From the NCBI GenBank assembly GCA_938008555.1, contig CALLKE010000134.1:1-58499 (forward strand): a stretch of 58,499 nt of DNA, given 5' to 3'. The position numbers and the translations under genes are program-made. The stretch comes from an uncultured Pedobacter sp. (GTDB lineage: Bacteria; Bacteroidota; Bacteroidia; Sphingobacteriales; Sphingobacteriaceae). Shown here in pieces: positions 8,248 through 17,549 of this stretch (positions within the stretch are counted from its first letter, which is position 1; each line of letters begins with the position of its first letter). The notes under the pieces are model-generated. The model was not told the origin of the DNA and made no database searches. It worked only from the letters and a program-made list of their open reading frames with translations.

Positions 8248-10302
8248 TTACACGTCCGATTTCTTTGTTGCTACCCTATACAAGACTAAACCCATAATCA
8301 CAAAAAAGATAAAACCAATGAATTGATACATCTGTGATCCCATCGTATCAGTTAAGTACTTCTCCGTATTCAAGCGATCAATCGGGTTTGCCGTGATTTC
8401 AAAAGCTTTTAAAAATGCATAAAAAACGCCCATTAATGCGCCTCCGGCAACTAAACCTGTGGCAAATAAACTTCCTTTTCCTAGTTCGTCATTTTCCAAC
8501 TGTCCACCTCTCTTTTTTGCTCGCCAGTCGACAATGCCTTTAATGAGGCCCCCGGCAAAAATGGGAAGTGTAGTTGATAATGGCAGATAAGCTCCCACAG
8601 CAAATGAGAGTGATTTTACATCACAAAGTTCCATGGTGATTGCCAAAAAAACACCTACGAGCACAAATTGCCAATCTAGGTTGAATGACAATAAACCTTT
8701 AATTAAAGTAGCCATTAAGGTTCCCTGAGGTGCTGGAAATGCATCCGTCCCGATAGCGTGATGAATACCTTGAGCCAATAAAGCAGGACTAGGGCGATCC
8801 AAAATAGAAAGTGTCACACCAATCACTACAGCTGAAACAATAGCACCAATAAATAAGGCAAGTTGTTGGTATTTAGGGGTGGCGCCTACAATATATCCTG
8901 TCTTTAAATCCTGCGATGTTGCACCTGCATTTGCTGCAGCTATACAAATCATACTCCCTACAACGAGTGCCATTGGTTCAAAAAAATGGCCTGTCCAGCC
9001 AATACTTATAAATACAAGACAAGTTCCCATCAGTGTGGCAATGGTCATACCTGAAATAGGATTGGACGATGAGCCAATTAAACCAACAATTCGACTTGAA
9101 ACCGTCACGAAGAAAAACCCAAATATGATGATGAGCATACCAATTAATAGCTTATTGAAGAGTGAATCGCCCGGTATCTGTGGTAAAATAATCATCAGGA
9201 TCACTAGTGCAATGCTTCCAAAAATGACTGTTTTGAAAGATAAATCATCATCTGTACGTTTGATTTCGAGTTTTTGAGCAGATGTTTTTTTGACTGATGC
9301 CAAGCTTGACTTGAAAGATGAAATAATTGTAGGAATCGTTCGAATCAACGTGATAAAACCACCAGCAGCAACAGCACCAGCGCCAATCTGGCGTACATAA
9401 GCCTTGTAAATAGCTGAAGCAGTATCAGTAAAAGACCGGGTAATTGGATCCCAGCCACCTGGGCCACCCGGACTTTGTAAATCTTTTAAATAACCTAGTT
9501 TGATTAATTGTAAAGCTACTGTCTCTGCTGGGACTACTGATGCCAAAAGCGGAATCAATCCTAGCCATGCGAGCACTCCGCCTGCAACAAGTACTCCTGC
9601 TATTCTAGGGCCTATAATATAGCCGACTCCTAAATATTCAGGGGTGATGTCTCCATTTAGTGTAGCTGATGGAAAATATTTATTGCTTTGTTGGGTAACC
9701 CATGCAGGTGTTTCAGTTATGATGTGGAACACTTTTTGAAGGATTGCATACAGAAATGCAAAACCTAGACCTTGATAAGCGGTTTTAGCGAAATCACCTC
9801 CTTTATCTCCAGCGATGAGTACTGATGCACAAGCTGTGCCCTCAGGATATGGGAGAGAGTTGTGTTCCTCTACAATTAATGATCGTCTTAATGGAATCAT
9901 CATGAGTGTGCCTAAAATCCCCCCCAAAGCGGCTAAGAAGAATATCGGCCAGTATGAAAAAAAACTACTTCCATTACTGCCTGCTGATAAAAAGAGAAAT
10001 CCAGGAAGTGTAAAAACTACACCGGCTGCAATTGATTCTCCTGCTGAGCCTGTGGTTTGGATGATGTTATTCTCAAGGATGGTCGTTCCGAAAAATTTCT
10101 TTCCAATTGAAATAGCTAATACAGCAACCGGTATGGATGCTGAAACGGTTAGCCCTGCTTTTAAAGCTAAATAGACAGTTGCTGCGCCAAAAATGATCCC
10201 GAATAGGGCGCCTAACAAAATAGATTTGATGGTGAATTCTGCAACCTGACTGTTGGGAGCTACATAAGGAGAGAATCCCTTTTCTGATTGAATATCTGGC
10301 AT
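8248..10302 (-). CDS. OPT family oligopeptide transporter
   Basis: 684 residues with about 14-16 hydrophobic segments and almost no soluble domain. Landmarks of the oligopeptide transporter family are the N-terminal FSPYVAPNSQVAEFTIKSI, TVYLALKAGLTVSASIPVAVLAI, NNIIQTTGSAGESIAAG and the later NAGATSQDLKTGYIVGATP. Members import peptides or metal chelates using the proton gradient; substrate cannot be read from sequence. It is a single gene, divergent from the HAD phosphatase. Confidence 0.93.
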   Translation of the reverse strand: MPDIQSEKGFSPYVAPNSQVAEFTIKSILLGALFGIIFGAATVYLALKAGLTVSASIPVAVLAISIGKKFFGTTILENNIIQTTGSAGESIAAGVVFTLPGFLFLSAGSNGSSFFSYWPIFFLAALGGILGTLMMIPLRRSLIVEEHNSLPYPEGTACASVLIAGDKGGDFAKTAYQGLGFAFLYAILQKVFHIITETPAWVTQQSNKYFPSATLNGDITPEYLGVGYIIGPRIAGVLVAGGVLAWLGLIPLLASVVPAETVALQLIKLGYLKDLQSPGGPGGWDPITRSFTDTASAIYKAYVRQIGAGAVAAGGFITLIRTIPTIISSFKSSLASVKKTSAQKLEIKRTDDDLSFKTVIFGSIALVILMIILPQIPGDSLFNKLLIGMLIIIFGFFFVTVSSRIVGLIGSSSNPISGMTIATLMGTCLVFISIGWTGHFFEPMALVVGSMICIAAANAGATSQDLKTGYIVGATPKYQQLALFIGAIVSAVVIGVTLSILDRPSPALLAQGIHHAIGTDAFPAPQGTLMATLIKGLLSFNLDWQFVLVGVFLAITMELCDVKSLSFAVGAYLPLSTTLPIFAGGLIKGIVDWRAKKRGGQLENDELGKGSLFATGLVAGGALMGVFYAFLKAFEITANPIDRLNTEKYLTDTMGSQMYQFIGFIFFVIMGLVLYRVATKKSDV

Positions 10303-10398
10303 ATTTTATTTCTTAGATAGTCGCTAAAGTAAATGTTTTTGATGCGATTATTTTGTATTTAGATTAAAAAGTGGATAGGTTCGCTAGCTTTGTGCTCG

Positions 10399-10896
10399 AT
10401 GAATAAGAATAAAGCAAAGGCCATATTTCTAGACAGAGATGGGGTGTTGAATAAAGAGCTGGGTGATTACGTTTGCCGTTTAGAGGACTTCCAAGTTTTA
10501 GAACATAATTTCAAGCCTCTACTTGAAATTCAGAATAAAGGATATCTATTGATTGTGATTACCAATCAAGGAGGCTTGGCTAAAGGATGGTATTCAGATG
10601 AAATACTGAGTCAAATGCATAGGCAGTTGCGATCAATTTATACAGATCATGGGATTAATCTCACTGAAATATATTATTGCAATCATCATCCCGAATTCAA
10701 CGGCAAGTGTTTGTGTCGTAAGCCCAGTTCTATATTGATCGAAAAAGCGTTAGCACGGTTCAATATTGCTGCTTCGCAGTCTTATTTTATTGGTGATCGT
10801 GAACGCGATATTATTGCAGGTGAAACGGCGGGAGTAAAAGGTATTTTGATAGATAGCAATCAATCTATTGCCGAAGTATTGGATCAAATAGTCTGA
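10399..10896 (+). CDS. HAD-IIIA phosphatase (GmhB-like)
   Basis: About 165 residues from ATG 10399; an in-frame TTG at 10390 is less likely because a TAGCTTTG -7-type box (10385-10392) lies over it. It has the HAD nucleophile motif FLDRDGVLN (Asp12, Asp14), motif II in VITNQGGLAKG, a CNHHPEFNGKCLCRKP zinc-loop segment typical of D-glycero-D-manno-heptose-1,7-bisphosphate 7-phosphatase and histidinol-phosphate phosphatase, and motif IV GDRERDI. A heptose role in LPS core synthesis is the usual assignment, but no other heptose gene is nearby, so specificity is open. Confidence 0.87.
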   Translation: MNKNKAKAIFLDRDGVLNKELGDYVCRLEDFQVLEHNFKPLLEIQNKGYLLIVITNQGGLAKGWYSDEILSQMHRQLRSIYTDHGINLTEIYYCNHHPEFNGKCLCRKPSSILIEKALARFNIAASQSYFIGDRERDIIAGETAGVKGILIDSNQSIAEVLDQIV

Positions 10897-10905
10897 TACA
10901 TTATT

Positions 10906-10937
10906 CCCCAGGATATTTGGAGGCTAATATCCTGGGG
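10906..10937. terminator. Bidirectional terminator hairpin
   Basis: A perfect 12-bp inverted repeat CCCCAGGATATT / AATATCCTGGGG with an 8-base loop, between the convergent stops of the HAD phosphatase (10896) and transaldolase (10956). T-rich tails are weak on both sides. Confidence 0.75.
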
Positions 10938-10955
10938 TAAGATGAACTTGAAGAC

Positions 10956-11615
10956 TTATTTCCCTTTGGCATTGGCGTGATCAGCTAAAAATTGAGCCAA
11001 TCCACTATCTGTTAAAGGGTGTTTTAGGAGTGCAAGTATGGCTGATAGTGGAGCAGTCATCACATCAGCCCCTAATTGGGCACAATTAATAATGTGCATC
11101 GGATGACGAACAGATGCAGCTAATATTTGGGTTTCGTAGCCATAATTGTTGTAAATGAGTCGGATCTCTTCGATGAGTGCTAGTCCATCTGTAGAAATAT
11201 CATCTAACCGGCCAATAAAAGGAGAAACATATGTTGCTCCAGCTTTCGCAGCCAAGAGTGCTTGCCCAGCAGAAAAAACTAAAGTACAGTTTACTCTAAT
11301 CCCTTCAGAACTAAAATATTTGATGGCTTTAACGCCATCTTTAATCATCGGAACCTTTACTACAATTTTGGGATCCAAACTAGCAAGCATTGTTCCCTCC
11401 TCAATCATTTCCTCATATGTAGTAGCGATTACTTCGGCGCTAACATCGCCGTCGACAATGTCACAAATAGCTTTGTAATGTTTCATGACATTATCATGGC
11501 CAGTGATTCCCTCTTTAGCCATCAAACTGGGATTGGTTGTCACACCGTCCAAAATCCCTAAATCTTGAGCCTCTCTTATTTGCACTAGATTGGCTGTATC
11601 GATAAAAAATTTCAT
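10956..11615 (-). CDS. tal: Transaldolase / fructose-6-phosphate aldolase family
   Basis: 219 residues from ATG 11615 (MKFFIDTANL); a longer frame reaching 11687 runs into the SRP RNA and is rejected. Short transaldolase type: LDGVTTNPSLMAKEG, the Schiff-base lysine Lys87 in KIVVKVPM, NCTLVFSAGQALLAAKAGATYVSPFIGRLDD-type core, and ILAASVRHP. The enzyme moves dihydroxyacetone units between sugar phosphates in the non-oxidative pentose phosphate pathway, or acts as a fructose-6-phosphate aldolase; the short members cannot be split by eye. It lies directly downstream of the SRP RNA on the same strand. Confidence 0.93.
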   Translation of the reverse strand: MKFFIDTANLVQIREAQDLGILDGVTTNPSLMAKEGITGHDNVMKHYKAICDIVDGDVSAEVIATTYEEMIEEGTMLASLDPKIVVKVPMIKDGVKAIKYFSSEGIRVNCTLVFSAGQALLAAKAGATYVSPFIGRLDDISTDGLALIEEIRLIYNNYGYETQILAASVRHPMHIINCAQLGADVMTAPLSAILALLKHPLTDSGLAQFLADHANAKGK

Positions 11616-11680
11616 ATAGTAAACTGATTGTCTTGAAAGAATTGACGAAGGAGAATGGAGTTTTTCTATAAAAAGAAAAA

Positions 11681-11779
11681 TGGGCAAGCCCCTTTTATCG
11701 CACCGCTACGACCTTTTACCCTTGCTGTGTTCCCACCCTGGGGGAGTTCAAAGGGAGCTGGTCGTAAAAGACTTACCCA
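11681..11779 (-). ncRNA. ffs: Bacterial small SRP RNA (4.5S-type)
   Basis: Reading the minus strand, the ends pair (GGGTAAG with CTTGCCC, then TCTTTTA with TAAAAGG, then CGACC with GGTCG), and the tip holds the diagnostic SRP domain IV: CAGG, a 3-bp stem GUG/CAC closing a GGAA tetraloop, then AGCA. This is the same layout as E. coli 4.5S RNA (AGG-UCC-GGAA-GGA-AGCA). The RNA is the scaffold for Ffh and targets membrane proteins. T-rich sequence (TTTTTCTTTTTATAG) follows the 3' end as a likely terminator. Confidence 0.93.
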
Positions 11780-11785
11780 CGGGTG

Positions 11786-11793
11786 CAAATGTA
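11786..11793 (-). promoter_or_regulatory. -7 box of the SRP RNA promoter
   Basis: TACATTTG on the minus strand matches the Bacteroidota TAnnTTTG box and sits 7 bases before the first paired base of the SRP RNA, the right distance for transcription to begin at its 5' end. No clear TTTG -33 element. Confidence 0.7.
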
Positions 11794-12055
11794 CTATTTT
11801 TTTTGACTTTTGAGTCCGTCAGTTGAAAAACTAATATTATATACATATTAAGTTATCAATAGACTATTGTTCAAATGTTCCGAATAGTTAAAAAATATAA
11901 ATAGCTGACGAAAAATTTGGTTCAACACGGGTTAGGCTGCTAAAAAAACACGTGAAATGCCTATGTAAAACATAAAATAATTGCTATAGGTAAAAAAAAC
12001 AACACATAATTGTGTTATTTGACACCAAAAAAACAAATAATATATATGAAAAAAG

Positions 12056-12063
12056 TACCTTTG
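12056..12063 (+). promoter_or_regulatory. -7 promoter box for the rhodanese gene
   Basis: TACCTTTG matches TAnnTTTG 20 bp before the ATG of the rhodanese gene; the upstream stretch is strongly A-rich. Confidence 0.6.
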
Positions 12064-12082
12064 TGCGTTAAATTCTCTCACA

Positions 12083-12397
12083 ATGCAAGAAATCACAGTA
12101 AAAGACTTAAAACAAAAAATTGATAATAAGGAATATTTTCAATTAATCGATGTAAGAGAGACCTTCGAGTATGAAATGTCTAATCTAGGCGGCGAAAATA
12201 TTCCGTTGGCAGGTATACTAATTGAAGCCGATAGAATCAGTAAAGACAAACCGGTTATAGTACACTGTCGTAGTGGAAAACGTAGCGCCATTGCTGTTAT
12301 GCAACTAGAGCGCTTGGGGTACACTAATTTGTATAATCTTCGAGGAGGAATCTTAGCTTGGGCAGCAGAAATAGAGTCTAATATGCAAGTGTATTAG
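12083..12397 (+). CDS. Single-domain rhodanese-like protein
   Basis: 104 residues with no signal peptide, so cytoplasmic. It keeps the rhodanese features LIDVRETFEYE, the active-site loop HCRSGKRS with catalytic Cys62, and the C-terminal YNLRGGILAWA. Such small domains carry persulfide sulfur or reduce thiosulfate. It stands alone with its own promoter box and is followed by a 433-bp gap, so no partner can be named. Confidence 0.93.
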   Translation: MQEITVKDLKQKIDNKEYFQLIDVRETFEYEMSNLGGENIPLAGILIEADRISKDKPVIVHCRSGKRSAIAVMQLERLGYTNLYNLRGGILAWAAEIESNMQVY

Positions 12398-12830
12398 TTT
12401 AGATGGACTAAATCTCCTCGAGTATTTAATTGCTTTCTTATCGCTACAGTTACCATGCATTAGGTTTTCTCTGGCGTATTGTTATGTATCCGAGGGGTTA
12501 ATTTGTTCGTTTTTTAAATATGCTTCTTCATAAGACAATGTTCATATCGATTTAGTATGATCAGACTTTGATATTTCTGAAATAAGGAATAATTGCTATC
12601 TATTCTCGTTTTATCTCAATCATAAGCTTATCAAATGAATTTAAGTTTTGGTAAAAATATTTTGCTTAATCTGTAGGTATAAGTAAGATTCATAGGTAAA
12701 TATGATACCTAAAGCGAAGATCTACTGAATATTGCGCTTAGCAGGAACCAGTGACTTGACAAATACTAAAAGCATCGAAAAATAAGTGAGAGTAGTGGAA
12801 AACAGGCTATACTATAACAGTTAATAATAT
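12398..12830. other. 433-bp gap without a recognisable gene
   Basis: AT-rich spacer between the rhodanese gene and the glmU-like gene. I see no long ORF, tRNA or riboswitch; it probably carries the promoter of the downstream operon, but no convincing TTTG/TAnnTTTG pair stands out. Confidence 0.5.
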
Positions 12831-14018
12831 ATGAGGGTTATCTTATTTGACGACTTTTCACGAAGGCTTAGCTTATTGCCTTTAACGTTCACACGCCCAG
12901 TTGCTGCATTACGTATTGGTATTTTAACGATAGCTGAAAAATGGGAAAAATATTTAGGGTTAGAAGTATCCTATCAAACAGAACTTTATTTACAAGAAAA
13001 ATTTCCTGTAAAATATGATGATCAAAATATTTTAATTAATGGTTCAATTTGTCCGGATGAGCAACTATTTGAAGCCATTCACAGTCTTTCGGATGGAGAA
13101 GCATTGTATAGTGATACAATTTTAGTAGCACTTAATTTATCTGGGGAATTAGCAAAAAAATGGCGTAATAATGATTTATCTCCGCATAAACGAATTCAAT
13201 ATACTCGTTCATTCTCTCAAGTTATTTTTCCGGAGGATGTTTTTAGGCTGAATGATATTGAAATTCGCAAGGATTATGCATTGTTGACGAAAGGGAGAGT
13301 ATCTCAAAAACTAAGTAGTACAAATTGCACGTTGGGGGATGATATTTTTGTAGAGGAAGGGGTTGTGGCTGAGTGTTCTACATTCAATACGCTGCAAGGG
13401 CCAATCTACTTGGGGAAAAATAGTCAGGTTTGGGAAGGCTCTAATATTCGTGGGTCATTTGCTTTGTGTGCGTATTCACAGGTGAAGATGGGGGCTAAAA
13501 TATATGGTATGACAACCATTGGGCCATATTCTAGAGTTGGAGGAGAGATTAACAATTCGGTTATTCTTGGATACTCTTCTAAAGGACATGATGGATACTT
13601 AGGAAATTCTGTTGTAGGTGAATGGTGCAATATGGGGGCTGATAGTAACACGTCAAATCTTAAAAATAATTATGCAGAGGTTCGCTTGTGGGATTATAAT
13701 AAAATGTATTTTCGCGAAACGGGACTTCAATTCTGTGGACTGATCATGTCTGATCACGCAAAGTGTGGAATTAACACGATGTTTAATACGGGCACTGTTG
13801 TGGGAGTTGGAGCAAACGTGTTTGGTCCTGGGTTTCATAGAAACTTTGTCCCCGACTTTGCTTGGGGAGGAGGGCATGATTTCAAGCCATATATCCTAGA
13901 CAAGCTATTCGAAACTGCTGAAAAAGTATTTGAGCGTAGAGATATGGTTTTTAACGAAATCGAAAAGAAGATATTAACTAGAGTTTTTGAACTAACGGAA
14001 AATAGCCGGGTATTTTGA
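12831..14018 (+). CDS. Bacteroidota-type GlmU-like sugar nucleotidyltransferase/acetyltransferase
   Basis: 395 residues. The N-terminal half begins MRVILFDDFSRRLSLLPLTFTRPVAALRIG, the signature of the alternative GlmU-like family of Bacteroidota, in which the uridylyltransferase half is divergent. The C-terminal half (from about residue 160) is a left-handed beta-helix of hexapeptide repeats with VGEWCNMGADSNTSNLKNNYAEV and GINTMFNTGTVVGVGANVFG, as in acetyltransferases. The predicted role is making UDP-GlcNAc for peptidoglycan and LPS. It is the first gene of a tight operon with tpiA and prmA. Confidence 0.85.
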   Translation: MRVILFDDFSRRLSLLPLTFTRPVAALRIGILTIAEKWEKYLGLEVSYQTELYLQEKFPVKYDDQNILINGSICPDEQLFEAIHSLSDGEALYSDTILVALNLSGELAKKWRNNDLSPHKRIQYTRSFSQVIFPEDVFRLNDIEIRKDYALLTKGRVSQKLSSTNCTLGDDIFVEEGVVAECSTFNTLQGPIYLGKNSQVWEGSNIRGSFALCAYSQVKMGAKIYGMTTIGPYSRVGGEINNSVILGYSSKGHDGYLGNSVVGEWCNMGADSNTSNLKNNYAEVRLWDYNKMYFRETGLQFCGLIMSDHAKCGINTMFNTGTVVGVGANVFGPGFHRNFVPDFAWGGGHDFKPYILDKLFETAEKVFERRDMVFNEIEKKILTRVFELTENSRVF

Positions 14019-14029
14019 AGAAAGCTAAG

Positions 14030-14794
14030 ATGAGGAAAAAAATTGTTGCTGGAAATTGGAAAATGAATACGGACTATGCGTCGGCTTTGTCTTTATTTTC
14101 TGAAATATTAAATATGGCCGAGGATGAGATAACAAGTAATCAAAAAGTGATTATTTGTGCACCATTTATTTCTTTGAATAGTTTGGCTCAACTGGCTAAA
14201 AGAAGTCAAAAAGTATTTGTTGGTGCTCAAAACTGCCATCAAGCAAATGCTGGAGCATTCACTGGTGAGGTTTCTGCAGCTATGGTTCAATCGGTTGGGG
14301 CTTCTCATGTAATACTGGGGCATTCAGAACGTCGGCAGTATTTCGGGGAGGATAATGGATTGTTAGCCCAAAAAGTAAATGCTGTTTTAAGCAATAAATT
14401 GATACCAATATTTTGTATCGGCGAGACCTTAGAAGAAAGGAATAACAATACTCATTTTCAAGTGATTAAGCAGCAATTAGTAGAGGGGTTATTTCACCTA
14501 TCACCCAGTGAGCTTAGTCAAATTATATTGGCTTATGAGCCTGTTTGGGCGATTGGTACAGGCTTAACAGCTACACCAGAGCAGGCGCAAGAGGTTCACG
14601 CATTTATTCGGAAAGAGCTTGAGCTAAAATACGGCCAGGATCATGCAGCAAACACATCTATACTTTATGGTGGGAGTTGTAATTCTAAGAATGCTCCTGA
14701 TTTGTTTGTTCAGGCGGATATTGACGGTGGTTTAATTGGAGGAGCGTCTTTAAAGTCGCGAGATTTTATTGATATCGTAAAAGTGTTTAATTAG
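14030..14794 (+). CDS. tpiA: Triosephosphate isomerase
   Basis: 254 residues from ATG 14030 (MRKKIVAGNWKMN); an in-frame TTG at 14015 inside the previous stop region is unlikely. It interconverts DHAP and glyceraldehyde 3-phosphate. Catalytic residues are visible: Lys11 in NWKMN, His98 in GHSERR, Glu170 in YEPVWAIGTG, and the phosphate-binding LYGGSCNSKNA near the C-terminus. Eleven bases after the glmU-like stop and overlapping the prmA start region, so co-transcribed. Confidence 0.97.
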   Translation: MRKKIVAGNWKMNTDYASALSLFSEILNMAEDEITSNQKVIICAPFISLNSLAQLAKRSQKVFVGAQNCHQANAGAFTGEVSAAMVQSVGASHVILGHSERRQYFGEDNGLLAQKVNAVLSNKLIPIFCIGETLEERNNNTHFQVIKQQLVEGLFHLSPSELSQIILAYEPVWAIGTGLTATPEQAQEVHAFIRKELELKYGQDHAANTSILYGGSCNSKNAPDLFVQADIDGGLIGGASLKSRDFIDIVKVFN

Positions 14795-14796
14795 TG

Positions 14797-15651
14797 ATGG
14801 ACTACCAAGAATTGACTTTTACTGTAGCATCAACTGAAGACTATTATCAAGATTTGTTGATTGATGCACTTGCCCAGATTAGCTTTGATTCATTTGAAGA
14901 AATGGAAACAGGCTTCAAAGCGTACGTCCCATCTTCAGAGTTTAATCAAGACGTTTTAAATCAAGTTTTGAGTTCTTTTGAAGGACTGTTTTCGGTTTCG
15001 TATAGCACAAAATTCATCCCTCATACTAATTGGAATGAAGTCTGGGAAAGTAATTTTCAGCCTATTAAAATTGGAGAGACCTGCTATATCCGAGCAACAT
15101 TTCATGATGCGCATCCAGAATATCCTTATGAAATTGTCATAGATCCTAAAATGGCTTTTGGTACTGGGCATCATCAAACAACAGCATTAATGATCGAGTT
15201 TATGCTGAAAGAGGATTTTAATACAAAAAGAGTGCTAGATATGGGATGTGGGACAGGTGTCTTGGCAATTTTAGCCTCTAAGCTTGGTGCGAGTGAAGTC
15301 GTTGCTATCGATTATGATGAGATATGCGTTGCTAGTACTATCGAAAATTCAGTATTAAATGAGGTTGATAATATCAATGTATTACGTGGATCTAAAGAAG
15401 TAATTCCTGATTTGAACTTTGATATCATACTAGCAAATATTAATCGCAATATCCTCTTAGATCAAATAGAAATTTATGCGAATCATTTACTATCAAATGG
15501 AGGCTCGCTTTTTATAAGTGGTTTTTATGAGGGGGTAGATTTTGAGATGCTTATGGAGAAAGCAGCTGAATTTGATTTAAAATATGTTACACACGATGAA
15601 CGGGATAGGTGGGTAGGAGCAAAATTTGTTAAAATAAATACGGATAAATAG
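14797..15651 (+). CDS. prmA: Ribosomal protein L11 methyltransferase
   Basis: 284 residues from ATG 14797; a GTG directly before it overlaps the tpiA stop. PrmA trimethylates lysines and the N-terminus of L11 using SAM. The N-terminal substrate domain carries NWNEVWESNFQPI, followed by the linker PKMAFGTGHHQTT and the SAM site VLDMGCGTGVLAILASKLGA from about residue 146, then ILANINRNIL. The C-terminus ends RDRWVGAKFVK as usual. Last gene of the glmU-like/tpiA/prmA operon. Confidence 0.95.
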   Translation: MDYQELTFTVASTEDYYQDLLIDALAQISFDSFEEMETGFKAYVPSSEFNQDVLNQVLSSFEGLFSVSYSTKFIPHTNWNEVWESNFQPIKIGETCYIRATFHDAHPEYPYEIVIDPKMAFGTGHHQTTALMIEFMLKEDFNTKRVLDMGCGTGVLAILASKLGASEVVAIDYDEICVASTIENSVLNEVDNINVLRGSKEVIPDLNFDIILANINRNILLDQIEIYANHLLSNGGSLFISGFYEGVDFEMLMEKAAEFDLKYVTHDERDRWVGAKFVKINTDK

Positions 15652-15737
15652 GGTATTTATTCAGGGATTACAGTTTCACAAATATGAATACGGGTTAGGT
15701 TACTAACCTCTAATGTTAATCAACTAAGTTAGATCAC

Positions 15738-17102
15738 ATGCAGATACATCTTATAGCGGTAGGAGGAAGCGTGATGCATAATCTTGCCATTGCTCTTTCA
15801 AAAAAGGGATATCAGGTGACAGGATCTGATGATATGATTTTTGAACCCTCTAAATCACGTTTGCTTAAGTATGGCTTACTACCTTCTGGTGAAGGTTGGA
15901 ATATTCATAATATTCATGCGGGCTTGGATGCAGTGATTTTAGGAATGCATGCTAAAGCAGATAATCCGGAATTGTTGAAAGCAAAAGAGTTAGGTATACC
16001 TATTTATTCGTACCCAGAATATATTTATGAGCAATCAAAGAATAAAGTCAGGGTAGTGATTGGTGGTAGTCATGGTAAAACGACTATTACATCCATGATT
16101 ATGCATGTATTGAGTTATCACGGTAAAAGCTTTGATTATTTAGTAGGTGCACAGCTTGAGGGTTTTGAAACCATGGTGAAAGTAACAACGGATGCTCCGC
16201 TAATAATTATAGAAGGAGATGAGTATTTAGCATCACCCGTTGACAAGAGACCTAAGTTTCATCTGTATAAGCCCAGTATTGCTGTGTTGAGTGGGATTGC
16301 TTGGGACCATATCAACGTATTCCCAACTTTTGATATTTATTTGGAACAATTTATTTCATTTCTAAAAACTATCGAGTCTGGTGGTACGTTAATCTACTGT
16401 AATGAAGATGTTGAACTAGGAAGGATTGTTGATATGGATTCAAGCGGTTTGATTAAAATACCTTATGGAATTCCTCCTCATAAAATAGAGTCTGGAATTA
16501 CACAGCTTGTTGTTGCTGAGAAATTGGTTCCATTGCAAATTTTTGGTGATCATAACCTTCTTAATCTGAATGCAGCAAAGAAAGTATGTGTAACTCTTGG
16601 ATTAACAGAGGAAGATTTTTATGTCGCTATTCAAAGCTTCAAAGGAGCAGCTAAACGCTTGGAGTTGTTAGGTAAAGATGAGCATGTTACGATATTCAAG
16701 GATTTTGCACATTCTCCATCGAAGGTAAAAGCAACAATTCATTCAGTAAAAAAACAATATTCTAATCGAGAATTAGTTTCAGTCTTAGAGCTTCATACAT
16801 TTAGTAGTTTAAATGAAACTTTTTTGGAGCAATATGTAGGTACTATGGATGAAGCAGACCAGGCAATTATTTTCTGTGATGAACAAAATCTATCTCATAA
16901 AGGAATAAAAAAAATGGATTTATTGGTTATTAGGAAATTTTTTTCTAACTTAGAGTTAGAATATTTTACTTCTTCTGAAAAATTGAAGAAGTACTTGATA
17001 AATCTGAACTATAAAAATAAGGTTCTGCTGTTGATGAGTTCGGGCAATTTTGGTAATCTCAATCTTTTAGAACTCAAGGATAAAATCTTATCAAAATATT
17101 AG
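15738..17102 (+). CDS. mpl: UDP-N-acetylmuramate:tripeptide ligase (murein peptide ligase)
   Basis: 454 residues. Mur-ligase family member that joins recycled L-Ala-gamma-D-Glu-mDAP tripeptide to UDP-MurNAc. Features: the Rossmann-like N-terminal AVGGSVMHNLAIALSKKGYQVTGSD, the ATP loop GGSHGKTTITSMI around residue 110, EGDEYLASP, the DHINVFPTFD segment and the FKDFAHSPSKV segment of the C-terminal domain. The opening (MQIHLIAVGGSVMHNLA, SDDMIFEPSK) is closer to Mpl than to MurC. No other cell-wall recycling gene adjoins it. Confidence 0.93.
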   Translation: MQIHLIAVGGSVMHNLAIALSKKGYQVTGSDDMIFEPSKSRLLKYGLLPSGEGWNIHNIHAGLDAVILGMHAKADNPELLKAKELGIPIYSYPEYIYEQSKNKVRVVIGGSHGKTTITSMIMHVLSYHGKSFDYLVGAQLEGFETMVKVTTDAPLIIIEGDEYLASPVDKRPKFHLYKPSIAVLSGIAWDHINVFPTFDIYLEQFISFLKTIESGGTLIYCNEDVELGRIVDMDSSGLIKIPYGIPPHKIESGITQLVVAEKLVPLQIFGDHNLLNLNAAKKVCVTLGLTEEDFYVAIQSFKGAAKRLELLGKDEHVTIFKDFAHSPSKVKATIHSVKKQYSNRELVSVLELHTFSSLNETFLEQYVGTMDEADQAIIFCDEQNLSHKGIKKMDLLVIRKFFSNLELEYFTSSEKLKKYLINLNYKNKVLLLMSSGNFGNLNLLELKDKILSKY

Positions 17103-17164
17103 GTATATTTAACGAAAAAATAATATAATAAATTTCACAAGAGTAAACAAAAGTAAATTGTAAA

Positions 17165-17497
17165 ATGAAAACTTTAGGTAAAAAAATTAAGCTATTGAGG
17201 CATCAAAGGAGCTGGAATCAGGAAGATATGGCTAAACGATTAGATATTTCTATACCCGCTTTTTCTAAAATTGAGACGGGAATAACGGATGTTAATCTAT
17301 CACGTTTGGAGCAGATTTCAAGCTTGTTTGACATGGATGTCGTTCAGCTTCTTACCTTTAACGATGATAACAAAGACCCAAAAAAGAATACTTCCGAATT
17401 GGAGGTTCTAGTTGGTAAAGTGAAGGAGCGTGAGGCAGAAATTGTTCAACTTCAGAAGAAAGTAATAGACCTCTATGAAGAGCTCAGACGTTCATAA
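17165..17497 (+). CDS. XRE-family transcriptional regulator with C-terminal coiled coil
   Basis: 110 residues. The Cro/CI helix-turn-helix covers residues 1-62 (MKTLGKKIKLLRHQRSWNQ, LDISIPAFSKIETGITDVNLSRLEQISSLF). Residues 75-108 form a heptad-rich helix (VGKVKEREAEIVQLQKKVIDLYEELR), probably for dimerisation. This two-part layout is common in Bacteroidota regulators of unknown target. No ligand domain. It is convergent with the GNAT-like gene and shares a terminator with it. Confidence 0.9.
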   Translation: MKTLGKKIKLLRHQRSWNQEDMAKRLDISIPAFSKIETGITDVNLSRLEQISSLFDMDVVQLLTFNDDNKDPKKNTSELEVLVGKVKEREAEIVQLQKKVIDLYEELRRS

Positions 17498-17504
17498 TCC
17501 CAAG

Positions 17505-17549
17505 AAATAAAGAATCTTCTCAGAAGAAATCAGAGAAGATTCTTTATTT
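17505..17549. terminator. Bidirectional terminator, 17-bp stem
   Basis: Perfect 17-bp inverted repeat (17505-17521 with 17533-17549, AAATAAAGAATC outer arm) and an 11-base loop between convergent genes. The A-rich and T-rich outer ends give a U-tail on both strands. The right arm overlaps the stop codon of the GNAT-like gene. Confidence 0.88.

Noticed and set aside
11616..11687. 24-codon N-terminal extension of transaldolase
   Set aside because: It reaches into the SRP RNA, and short transaldolases start MKFFIDTA.
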